Assembly (NCBI GenBank): GCA_016191985.1
Contig: JACPVB010000007.1
Coordinates: forward strand, 1-30,256
DNA: 30,256 bases
Source of the DNA: Chloroflexota bacterium
Lineage (GTDB): Bacteria; Chloroflexota; Anaerolineae; Anaerolineales; Villigracilaceae
Direction of reading: 5' to 3'
Part shown: positions 22,447 to 29,580 of the stretch, piece after piece
Layout of the letters: each line of letters starts with the position of its first letter
How positions within the stretch are numbered: position 1 is the first letter of the stretch
Translations under genes and position numbers: made by a program
Notes under the pieces: model-generated
Told to the model about the DNA's origin: nothing
Databases searched by the model: none
The model's input: only the letters and a program-made list of their open reading frames with translations

Positions 22447-23226
22447 ATGAGCCTCCTGCAAACAAATAACGTCGTGAAACGCTTCGGCGGCCTCGTGGCC
22501 GTCAACAAAATGACTTTCTCCGTGGACGAAGGACACATTGTCAGCATCATTGGTCCGAACGGCGCGGGAAAGACAACTTTCTTCAACAGCCTGACTGGAA
22601 TTTACAAACCCGAAGAAGGTGAAATCCTGTTCAAGGATCATTCGCTCATCGGCTTGAGACCAGACCAGGTTTCAGCGCGCGGCATATCCCGCACCTTCCA
22701 GAATATCCGATTATTCGGAAGCATGAGCGTGATCGAGAACATTCTTGTTGGAATGCACATCCGCTTAAAGCAAAATGCGCTCGACGCGCTCTTTCGCTCG
22801 AAAAAATTCAATGAAGAGGAAAAGGATGCGGAACAAAAGGCCAGCGCATTGATGGAATATGTCGGCCTGAAAAACGTGGGGAATGAACTGGCCCGCAACC
22901 TGCCCTACGGCGGACAGCGCCGCATCGAAATTGCGCGCGCCCTCGCCGCCAACCCGACCTTGTTGCTGCTCGATGAACCCACGGCAGGGATGAACCCGAA
23001 TGAGACGGAAGACGCGATCAAATTATTCCGACGCATTCGCGATGAAAAAGGAATCACCATCCTGCTGATCGAACATGACATGCGCGTGGTCATGGGTATT
23101 TCAGAATATATCAGCGTAATGGACTACGGCGAAAAAATCGCCGAAGGCACACCCCAGGAGATCCGCAAGAACCAGCGCGTGATCGAAGCCTACCTGGGCA
23201 GGGATGCCGCTTCATCGAAGGACTAG
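22447..23226 (+). CDS. livG: branched-chain amino acid ABC transporter ATPase (LivG type)
   Basis: A 259-residue cytoplasmic ATPase that powers transport. Walker A is GPNGAGKTTF (about 37-46); the signature loop reads NLPYGGQRRIEIARAL, the LPYG variant normal for LivG; Walker B is LLLLDEPTAGMNP; and the switch histidine is in IEHDM. The LivG-specific insertion between the Q-loop (RTFQNIRLF) and the signature is present. The start is preceded by GGGAAGTG. Its stop codon overlaps the Shine-Dalgarno sequence of livF (TAGGAG). Confidence 0.95.
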   Translation: MSLLQTNNVVKRFGGLVAVNKMTFSVDEGHIVSIIGPNGAGKTTFFNSLTGIYKPEEGEILFKDHSLIGLRPDQVSARGISRTFQNIRLFGSMSVIENILVGMHIRLKQNALDALFRSKKFNEEEKDAEQKASALMEYVGLKNVGNELARNLPYGGQRRIEIARALAANPTLLLLDEPTAGMNPNETEDAIKLFRRIRDEKGITILLIEHDMRVVMGISEYISVMDYGEKIAEGTPQEIRKNQRVIEAYLGRDAASSKD

Positions 23227-23236
23227 GAGAATCCGC

Positions 23237-23953
23237 ATGGGAAAATTACTTGAACTCACAAATGTCCATTCCTATTACGGACACATCCACGCCCTGAAAG
23301 GAATCTCCCTTTACGTGGAAGAAGGTGAGATCGTCACCTTGATTGGTTCCAACGGCGCTGGAAAAAGCACCACCCTGCGCACCATTTCAGGAATCATCCA
23401 TGCCCGTGAAGGAAAGGTCCAGCTTGGCGGAAAGGATATCACCCACACCGAACCGCATCTCGTGGTCGGTCAGGGTGTTGGGCACGTTCCCGAAGGACGC
23501 GGCATCTTCCCCAAATTGACCGTGCAGGAAAACCTCGACATGGGTGCCTTCACCGTCAATGACCAGAAAATCATCGATGACCGCGCGGAACTGGTGTTTG
23601 AATTGTTTCCACGCTTGAAGGAACGTATCACCCAGTTCGGCGGGACGCTCTCCGGCGGTGAACAGCAAATGCTCGCCATCGGGCGCGGACTCATGCAGAA
23701 CCCGCGCATCCTCATGCTCGATGAACCGTCCATGGGACTTGCGCCCGTGCTGGTGGATGTGATCTTCGATACCATCAAAAAGCTGAATGAGCAGGGCACT
23801 ACGATTTTGCTGGTGGAACAGAACGCGCTCATGGCGCTTTCCATTGCACACCGCGGATACGTGCTCCAGACGGGCAGCATCGTCCTCACCGATGACGCCG
23901 CAAAGCTCAAGAAGAATGAGATGGTCCAAAAAACATACCTGGGCATCGACTGA
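23237..23953 (+). CDS. livF: branched-chain amino acid ABC transporter ATPase (LivF type)
   Basis: The second ATPase, 238 residues, forms a heterodimer with LivG. Walker A is GSNGAGKSTT, the signature LSGGEQQMLAIGRGL, Walker B LMLDEPSMGLAP, and the H-loop is replaced by VEQNA, as is normal for LivF. The conserved GHVPEGRGIFPKLTV segment is characteristic of this subunit. The start at 23237 (MGKLLEL) has TAGGAGAA upstream; a longer frame from 23204 lies inside livG. It is the last gene of the operon and is followed by a terminator. Confidence 0.95.
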   Translation: MGKLLELTNVHSYYGHIHALKGISLYVEEGEIVTLIGSNGAGKSTTLRTISGIIHAREGKVQLGGKDITHTEPHLVVGQGVGHVPEGRGIFPKLTVQENLDMGAFTVNDQKIIDDRAELVFELFPRLKERITQFGGTLSGGEQQMLAIGRGLMQNPRILMLDEPSMGLAPVLVDVIFDTIKKLNEQGTTILLVEQNALMALSIAHRGYVLQTGSIVLTDDAAKLKKNEMVQKTYLGID

Positions 23954-23977
23954 GGCCCAGCAAAATAACGATGTAGT

Positions 23978-24018
23978 GAGACCCGTTTTCTGCCAGAGGC
24001 TGGAAAGCGGGTCTCTTT
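23978..24018 (+). terminator. terminator of the ABC operon
   Basis: GAGACCCGTTTTC (23978-23990) pairs with GAAAGCGGGTCTC (24003-24015), 13 pairs with one wobble, and an inner GCC-AGA-GGC stem closes the loop. TTT follows directly (24016-24018). The T-run is short but the stem is strong and it stands 24 bases after the livF stop. Confidence 0.75.
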
Positions 24019-24028
24019 GCAAAACAAT

Positions 24029-25189
24029 ATGAACATACCAAACACAGCAGATATTGTCATTATTGGCGGCGGCGTGATGGGGGCCAGCGCGGCATATCAC
24101 CTTGCAAAACGCGGCGTCGCTGCGCAAAATATTGTCCTGCTCGAAAAAGAGGATTACTTTGGCACGGGCGCCACAGGCCGATGCGCGGGCGGAGTGCGTT
24201 ATCAATTCTCCACAGAGATCAATGTAAGGCTATCTATTGAAAGCCTGCCGATGATCGAGCGTTTCAAGGAAGAGATCGGGCAGGATGTGAGCTACAGGCA
24301 ATGCGGATATTTGCTTGTGGCAACAAATGAAAAAGAAGCCGCAGTGTTCAAGCACAATGTGGAAATGCAAAACAGGCTCGGCGTGCCCACCCAATTGCTA
24401 GGCGGAGATGAAGTCCGCGCGCGCCTGCCGTTGATGAAATTCGATGACGCCATCGCGGGCACGTTCAACCAAAAGGACGGCACAGTGGACCCCAACAGTG
24501 TGGTGATGGGCTACGTCAACGCGGCGCAGAAGATGGGCGTGAAAGCTATCAGCGGCGCGGAGGTGATTGGAATCACCGTCAGCAGAGGGAATGTGGAAGA
24601 GGTGCAAACAAGCCTCGGCGGAATCAAGACGCGCACCGTCCTTAACGTCGCTGGCCCTTGGTCGAGTCAAATCGGAAAAATGGCGGGCGTCGAGATTCCA
24701 GTCATCCCCCTTCGCAGACAAATGTTCACCACCAATCCATTGAAGCAAGTTCCCGAAGATTTTCCATTTGTGATCGATTTTGCAAAGTCGCTTTATTTTC
24801 ATCGCGAAGGCGAAGGCCTGTTGATCGGCATGAGCAATCAAAATGAAGCGCCCGGCTTCGACCAAAATGTGGACGAGGATTTTGAGCTGGTAAATTTGGA
24901 AGCCGCAATCGAAAGAATGCCGCTGGTGGAAAAAGCCAGCCGCGCTTCACATTGGGCCGGGCTGTACGAAGTGACTCCCGACGCGCACCCGATCTACGGC
25001 GCAACGGATGTGGGGGGATTTTTCCTTTGCACAGGGTTTTCGGGGCACGGCTTCATGCACGGACCTGTTTCTGGAAAATTGATGAGCGAATTTATTCTGG
25101 ATGGAAAATTTTCCAGCCTGGATGTTTCGATGCTGGACTTGAAACGCTTTGAAGAAGGAAGATTAATTCAAGAGTACAATGTGGTTTAG
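24029..25189 (+). CDS. FAD-dependent amine/amino acid oxidase (DAO family)
   Basis: A 386-residue flavoprotein of the D-amino acid oxidase / sarcosine oxidase beta group. The FAD-binding Rossmann motif is at the N-terminus: DIVIIGGGVMGASAAYHLAKRG (GxGxxG), with ELEK-like VLLEKE closing the fold and GATGRCAGGVRYQF after it. The C-terminal TPDAHPIYGA and GFFLCTGFSGHGFMHGP segments match sarcosine oxidase beta and proline dehydrogenase-type enzymes. It would oxidise a secondary amine or amino acid to an imine; the substrate is unknown. The ATG at 24029 is chosen because the earlier TTG at 24017 lies within the T-run of the liv terminator. Its position next to the amino acid importer hints at a shared catabolic role, though a terminator separates them. 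Confidence 0.88.
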   Translation: MNIPNTADIVIIGGGVMGASAAYHLAKRGVAAQNIVLLEKEDYFGTGATGRCAGGVRYQFSTEINVRLSIESLPMIERFKEEIGQDVSYRQCGYLLVATNEKEAAVFKHNVEMQNRLGVPTQLLGGDEVRARLPLMKFDDAIAGTFNQKDGTVDPNSVVMGYVNAAQKMGVKAISGAEVIGITVSRGNVEEVQTSLGGIKTRTVLNVAGPWSSQIGKMAGVEIPVIPLRRQMFTTNPLKQVPEDFPFVIDFAKSLYFHREGEGLLIGMSNQNEAPGFDQNVDEDFELVNLEAAIERMPLVEKASRASHWAGLYEVTPDAHPIYGATDVGGFFLCTGFSGHGFMHGPVSGKLMSEFILDGKFSSLDVSMLDLKRFEEGRLIQEYNVV

Positions 25190-25290
25190 TTAAACACGAA
25201 GGGCACCAAGCCTGCACTGAGCTTGTCGAAGTGTGCACAAAGGGAAAGCCCCCTACTCCTTCGTGGCCTTCGTGGCCTTTGTGTTTAAAC
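25189..25290. repeat. palindromic intergenic repeat (CACGAAGG / CCTTTGTG type)
   Basis: Imperfect terminal inverted repeats: GTTAAACACGAAGG (25189-25202) against CCTTTGTGTTTAAAC (25276-25290). Short direct repeats CTTCGTGGC occur inside the right half (25259-25276). The interior holds TGCACTGAGCTTGTCGAAGTG (about 25213-25233), related to the TGAGCG/GTCGAAGG repeats at 2453 and 27422. The right end abuts the Shine-Dalgarno of the following gene. Confidence 0.7.
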
Positions 25291-25298
25291 AGGAACTT

Positions 25299-26426
25299 AT
25301 GACATCGGCAGAAATTATCACAATCGGAACGGAAATATTACTTGGTGAAATTGTAGACACCAACACACGCTACATCGCGCGCACCCTGCGCGGGTTGGGC
25401 GTGGATTTGTATCGCACCGTCACCATCGGCGACAACACGGATCGGATCGCGGAAGCAATTCAAAATTCGATGCAGCACGCGAACATCATCATCACCACAG
25501 GCGGGCTGGGCCCCACCGTGGACGACCCCACGCGCGAGGCCGTTGCAAAAGCGCTTGGCGTAGAAATGGAATTTCGTGAAGACCTGTGGCAACAGGTCGT
25601 TGAAATCATCGCGCGTTATGGACGCAAGCCTTCCGAAAATCAAAAGCGGCAGGCTTATGTTCCCAAGGGCGCGCTCGGTTTAAAAAATCCCGTTGGTACT
25701 GCGCCGTGTTTTATCGTTGAAACTCCGCACAACGCCGTCATTTCATTACCGGGTGTGCCGCAGGAAATGGAACACATCCTGCACGAGTCGGTCATTCCGT
25801 ATTTGCAAAAAAGATTCAATCTTGATGAAGTTATCAAGGTGCGCATCCTGCATTGCTCCGGGCTTGGCGAAGGCATGATCGATGAAAAGATCGCCGACCT
25901 TGAAACGCTCCGCAACCCAACCGTTGGTCTCGCCGCGCACACGGGCGTTGTGGATATTCGCATTGCCGCGAAAGCCAAAAGCGAAAACGAAGCCAATGAA
26001 ATGATCGCGAAAGTTGAAACCGAAGTGCGTGAAAGACTCGGCAATATCGTCTTCGGCGCGGATGAAGATAAACTTGAAGAAGTTGTGCTGGATTTGATAG
26101 CACGCCGCGGCATGACCCTCACCGCAATCGAAAGCGGACTCGATGGGCTGTTGGCCCGCAAAGTCCCGCACACCGCCTCTCACCTTAATCTGACGCCTGA
26201 TTCACTCATGCAGGCATTGCGCTCCGCCCAGGCAGACTCAAAAGCGGATATCGCCCTCGGCGTTTCCGTGTTCATGGAAGAACGCGCCGCAGAGATGGCG
26301 ATGATCACACCCAAAGGCGAAAAGACTCACCGTATCACCTACGGCGGTCCGCCGCGCAGTTTGCCATACTGGAGCGTGAACCTGGCCTTGAACTGGCTCC
26401 GCATGACGTTGGAGGAAATGGAATAA
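25299..26426 (+). CDS. cinA: CinA-like protein with degenerate C-terminal domain
   Basis: The N-terminal part (about 1-170) is a MoCF/MogA-type domain: AEIITIGTEILLGEIVDTNTRY, TTGGLGPTVDDPTREA and SLPGVPQEMEHI are all conserved CinA signatures; this domain is a pyrophosphatase acting on nucleotides such as ADP-ribose. The middle KH-like part (about 180-265) is present. The C-terminal CinA_C domain, normally a nicotinamide mononucleotide deamidase with ESCTGG, reads ESGLDGLL and is only about 110 residues instead of about 155, so deamidase activity looks lost. The start at 25299 has AGGA at 25291-25294; a longer frame from 25233 runs through the repeat. The stop overlaps the next ATG by one base. 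Confidence 0.88.
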   Translation: MTSAEIITIGTEILLGEIVDTNTRYIARTLRGLGVDLYRTVTIGDNTDRIAEAIQNSMQHANIIITTGGLGPTVDDPTREAVAKALGVEMEFREDLWQQVVEIIARYGRKPSENQKRQAYVPKGALGLKNPVGTAPCFIVETPHNAVISLPGVPQEMEHILHESVIPYLQKRFNLDEVIKVRILHCSGLGEGMIDEKIADLETLRNPTVGLAAHTGVVDIRIAAKAKSENEANEMIAKVETEVRERLGNIVFGADEDKLEEVVLDLIARRGMTLTAIESGLDGLLARKVPHTASHLNLTPDSLMQALRSAQADSKADIALGVSVFMEERAAEMAMITPKGEKTHRITYGGPPRSLPYWSVNLALNWLRMTLEEME

Positions 26427-27415
26427 TGCCCGCGCCAAAACGCCGCAAGGAATCACCCTGGGTAACGCTCGCCTGGACGTTGAATATTACTGGTTTGGGT
26501 GCGATTGCGCTTGTACTGGTGGCATACCTGGCGTTACAACCGGCCCTGGCCGCGCCACAGGGACAGCAGCCAATCTATACTGCCACCCTGCCGGCCACGT
26601 ATACACCGAACCCCTTGTCGCTTTTTTTGCCGACGGTTACGCCAAATCCGCGCTCGACGATGATCGTCGTAAATACGCCAACGCCGTTTGTCATCAAGAA
26701 TGCAGGAACGTACGGCAACGCCCGCGTCGCCACCATTGGGTACTCCGTCTCTGGCCGCCCGATACAGGTCTACACCTTTGGCAACGGCGAGAGGGAACGC
26801 ATGATCGTGGCGGGCATCCATGGCGGCTACGAATGGAACACGATTGCGATGGCCGATGAATTGATCCAATATATTTTCGACCACCCCGAGATTATCCCCA
26901 GCGATGTGACCTTGTACATCCTGCGAAATTTAAACCCCGACGGCGATGCCCGCGACCACGGCATTGACGGGCGCGTCAACGACCACGGCGTGGACTTGAA
27001 CCGCAACTTCCCCACCAACTGGGCCGCGGACTGGGACCGCGACGGCTGTTGGAGCTACGGCCCCACAACCGGTGGCACAGGCCCCGGCTCGGAGCCAGAG
27101 ACACGCGCCATGATGTATTTTCTACAATCCCACGATGTGGAAACCTTGATCAGTTATCACAGCGCCGCGCTGGGTGTTTTCCCCGGCGGCGAACCCTGGG
27201 AAAAAAATTCGATCACATTCGCAAAAGCGCTGGCCAAAGTAACAGGCTATCCCTTCCCCCCCATTGATACAGGCTGTGTCTTCACCGGCACACTGGCAGA
27301 TTATGCCGTTGAAATGGGCGCCGTCTCAGTGGACATGGAACTCTCCACTCACAAATACACGGATTTCAAGGAAAATTTAAAAGCACTAAATGTATTGTTA
27401 AATTGGGAAAAATAA
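26426..27415 (+). CDS. membrane-anchored M14-type zinc carboxypeptidase
   Basis: A 329-residue exported protein with a short basic N-terminus, one membrane segment (about 15-40) and a Thr/Pro/Asn-rich stem (about 50-88). A carboxypeptidase domain from about residue 95 completes it. Visible M14 landmarks are the first zinc site HGGYE (132-136), NLNPDGDARDHG, VDLNRNFPTNW with the substrate-binding Asn-Arg, the second zinc histidine in ISYHSA, and VDMELST with the probable catalytic glutamate. The first zinc motif has three residues between His and Glu; the usual pattern is HxxE. The enzyme probably trims C-terminal residues of peptides or cell-wall peptides outside the membrane. It is coupled to cinA by TAATG. 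Confidence 0.85.
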   Translation: MPAPKRRKESPWVTLAWTLNITGLGAIALVLVAYLALQPALAAPQGQQPIYTATLPATYTPNPLSLFLPTVTPNPRSTMIVVNTPTPFVIKNAGTYGNARVATIGYSVSGRPIQVYTFGNGERERMIVAGIHGGYEWNTIAMADELIQYIFDHPEIIPSDVTLYILRNLNPDGDARDHGIDGRVNDHGVDLNRNFPTNWAADWDRDGCWSYGPTTGGTGPGSEPETRAMMYFLQSHDVETLISYHSAALGVFPGGEPWEKNSITFAKALAKVTGYPFPPIDTGCVFTGTLADYAVEMGAVSVDMELSTHKYTDFKENLKALNVLLNWEK

Positions 27416-27421
27416 TCATCG

Positions 27422-27530
27422 CTCTGAGCGGAGGGTTGAGCGTTCTTTGCGAAGTTCCCAGTCGAAGAGCAGGTTGAAAATAAAATTTTTACATAACCTG
27501 ACGCTTCGACTACGCTCAGCGTGAATAAAA
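27422..27530. repeat. palindromic intergenic repeat (TGAGCG/GTCGAAG type)
   Basis: The interval contains CTCTGAGCGGAGGG (27422-27435), GAGCGTTCTTTGCGA (27438-27452, the exact reverse complement of 2508-2522), GTCGAAGAGCAGGTT (27461-27475) and its imperfect inverse AACCTGACGCTTCGAC (27495-27510), then TACGCTCAGCGTG. It is a partly decayed or rearranged member of the same family as the element at 2453. It fills the gap between the carboxypeptidase and the amidohydrolase genes. Confidence 0.7.
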
Positions 27531-27546
27531 AATAGAAGGAGACTGA

Positions 27547-29526
27547 ATGACACAAAAAGCAGACAAACTTTTCACCAACGCCATCGTCCTCACCATGGAT
27601 GGCAAATTAAACCAATATGACCCCGGCACGGTGGCTGTTAAAGGGGATTCGATCATCGCGGTTGGGTTTGAATCAGAGATCAAAAAAGAATATTCTGCGG
27701 ATGAAATCATCGATTGCGGTGGCAGGGTGTTGATGCCGGGGCTGGTCAACGCGCACACCCATGTGCCCATGACTCTCCTGCGCGGGCTGGCCGACGATCT
27801 GCGGCTCGATGTCTGGCTGATGGGCTACATGCTGCCCGTGGAACGCGAATTCGTCTCGCCTGAATTCGTGCGTCTCGGAACATCCCTCGCCTGCGCCGAA
27901 CAGATCCGCAGCGGCGTAACCACATTCAACGACATGTATTATTTTGAAGACGATATTGCCCAGGCCACAGCGGATGCGGGTATGCGCGCGGTCTGCGGGC
28001 AATCCGTGATGAAATATCCCGCGCCAGACGCGGCAGCCTTCGAAGATTCGATTGCCTACGCCCGCGAGTTCATCAAAAAATGGAAGGGGCATCCGCTCAT
28101 CGTCCCTGCCATTGCACCGCACGCGCCTTATTCCACCACGCCTGAAATATTACGAACCTGCGCCGACATCGCCAGGGAATTCGATGTGCCGCTGCACATT
28201 CACATTTCTGAAACCGCGTTTGAAGTGGAGAACATGCGCAACGAACAGGGTATGCCTGTTGTGCCGTACATCAAAAAACAGGGCGTGCTCGAAGCAAAGG
28301 TCATTGCCGCGCACTGCGTCCACATTGACGTCGGCGAAATCAAAACGCTTCAGCATGTCAATGCGGGCATCTCGCATAACCCGTCATCCAATCTGAAACT
28401 TGCATCGGGGTTTGCACCCGTCCAAAAAATGCTGGATAACGGCCTTAACGTCGGCATCGGCACCGACGGCCCCGCCTCGAATAACGATCTCGACATGTTT
28501 GAGGAAGTGCGCCTCGCCTCGTTTGTTGCGAAAGCCTCATCGAACGACCCGACGGTTGTTCCCGCCGCGACGGCCCTCCTAATGGCTACCCGCATGGGAG
28601 CACAAGCGCTTCACATCGGACATTTGACAGGGTCGTTGGAACCAGGCAAACGCGCCGACCTGATCATTGTCGACACCGCCCCCGTCCACAACTCTCCCCG
28701 CTTCCGCCGTGACCCACAGAACGCTTATGCCCAACTGGTATTCGCATCCAAATCCACGGATGTGACCGATGTGATGGTGAATGGAAAATGGTTAATGCGA
28801 AACCATGAACTGCTCACCTTGAATGAAACGGAACTCCTGAAACAGGCGCGCGAACTGGCGCAAAAGATTGACACCTTCCTGATCGAGCGCGAACAGTCTG
28901 TGCTCTCGAAATTGATCGCGCTGGGCGGCTCGATGGAACAGGAGTCGTTCGAGGTGCAGGTAAAGGTGAGGGTAACGGAACCAGACCAACTGGTCCAGAA
29001 AATGAAGCGGCCCGAGGTCGAGATCACCGCGTACAAACATTATCATCAATACGACGATTATTTCCTGTTCGACGATCCATCCCAGGGACGGCTGCGCTTC
29101 CGCGAAGATAATCTCATCAACGCGAAAGGCGAGGTGGAAAATGTGCGCTCACGTTTGACGTTGCTCGGCCAGCAGCGCGAAGGCGAGTTTGGGCATGATG
29201 TGCTGCTTTCACGCAGCCGCTTCCTCGCACCCGCCATCCATACCTCGCGTTTCTATCGCGAATATTTCAAGCCAAAGCAGGAAATCTCAGTGGAAAAGAA
29301 CCGCCTGCGCTGGCACATCCGTTACAAGAATACGGAATTCTTTATCAACCTCGATGAAGTAAAGGCGCCGCAGATGGGGCACTTCCTTGAAATCAAGAGC
29401 CGCACGTGGAGCCGCAAGGATGCCGACCGCAAGGCCGAACTGGCAAGTGAGTTGTTGGCCCTGCTCGGCGTAGGGGATGCCGAAGCTGTGACGCAGGATT
29501 TGATCGAGATATTGACTACAAAATAA
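27547..29526 (+). CDS. MTA/SAH deaminase-type amidohydrolase fused to a CYTH domain
   Basis: A 659-residue two-domain protein. Residues 1 to about 445 are an amidohydrolase of the 5-methylthioadenosine / S-adenosylhomocysteine deaminase group. The metal ligands are His70 and His72 (NAHTHVPM), His219 (HIHISE), and Asp307 (GTDGPASNNDLDMF), with His256 (HCVHID) as expected; GLADDLRLDVWL is also characteristic. A stand-alone MtaD is about 430-450 residues. From about 465 a CYTH (CyaB-thiamine triphosphatase) domain follows: FEVQVKVRV in place of the ExExK signature, YDDYFLFD, RLRFRED, RLRWHIRY, FFINLDEVK and MGHFLEIKSR, the tunnel strands that bind triphosphate. AAGGAG lies five bases before the ATG. 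The frame is continuous, so the fusion is real in this sequence; its joint function is unknown. Confidence 0.88.
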   Translation: MTQKADKLFTNAIVLTMDGKLNQYDPGTVAVKGDSIIAVGFESEIKKEYSADEIIDCGGRVLMPGLVNAHTHVPMTLLRGLADDLRLDVWLMGYMLPVEREFVSPEFVRLGTSLACAEQIRSGVTTFNDMYYFEDDIAQATADAGMRAVCGQSVMKYPAPDAAAFEDSIAYAREFIKKWKGHPLIVPAIAPHAPYSTTPEILRTCADIAREFDVPLHIHISETAFEVENMRNEQGMPVVPYIKKQGVLEAKVIAAHCVHIDVGEIKTLQHVNAGISHNPSSNLKLASGFAPVQKMLDNGLNVGIGTDGPASNNDLDMFEEVRLASFVAKASSNDPTVVPAATALLMATRMGAQALHIGHLTGSLEPGKRADLIIVDTAPVHNSPRFRRDPQNAYAQLVFASKSTDVTDVMVNGKWLMRNHELLTLNETELLKQARELAQKIDTFLIEREQSVLSKLIALGGSMEQESFEVQVKVRVTEPDQLVQKMKRPEVEITAYKHYHQYDDYFLFDDPSQGRLRFREDNLINAKGEVENVRSRLTLLGQQREGEFGHDVLLSRSRFLAPAIHTSRFYREYFKPKQEISVEKNRLRWHIRYKNTEFFINLDEVKAPQMGHFLEIKSRTWSRKDADRKAELASELLALLGVGDAEAVTQDLIEILTTK

Positions 29527-29530
29527 TGTC

Positions 29531-29565
29531 TTTGCGAGGATTGAAAAATCATCAGTCCTCGCAAA
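29531..29565 (+). repeat. inverted repeat after the amidohydrolase gene
   Basis: TTTGCGAGGA (29531-29540) and TCCTCGCAAA (29556-29565) form a perfect 10-bp stem with a 15-base loop, four bases after the stop codon. The bases after it (AATTTG) are not a good T-run, so it is a possible but imperfect terminator. Confidence 0.5.
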
Positions 29566-29580
29566 AATTTGAGAACAATT

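Noticed and set aside
23387..24205. 272-codon frame antisense to livF and the oxidase gene
   Set aside because: It spans two well-supported genes and the terminator between them and shows no protein family features.
28933..28935. Internal ATG (residue 463 of the amidohydrolase fusion) as a separate start for the CYTH part
   Set aside because: No Shine-Dalgarno precedes it, and the linker before it has normal coding character, so a single polypeptide is the simpler reading.
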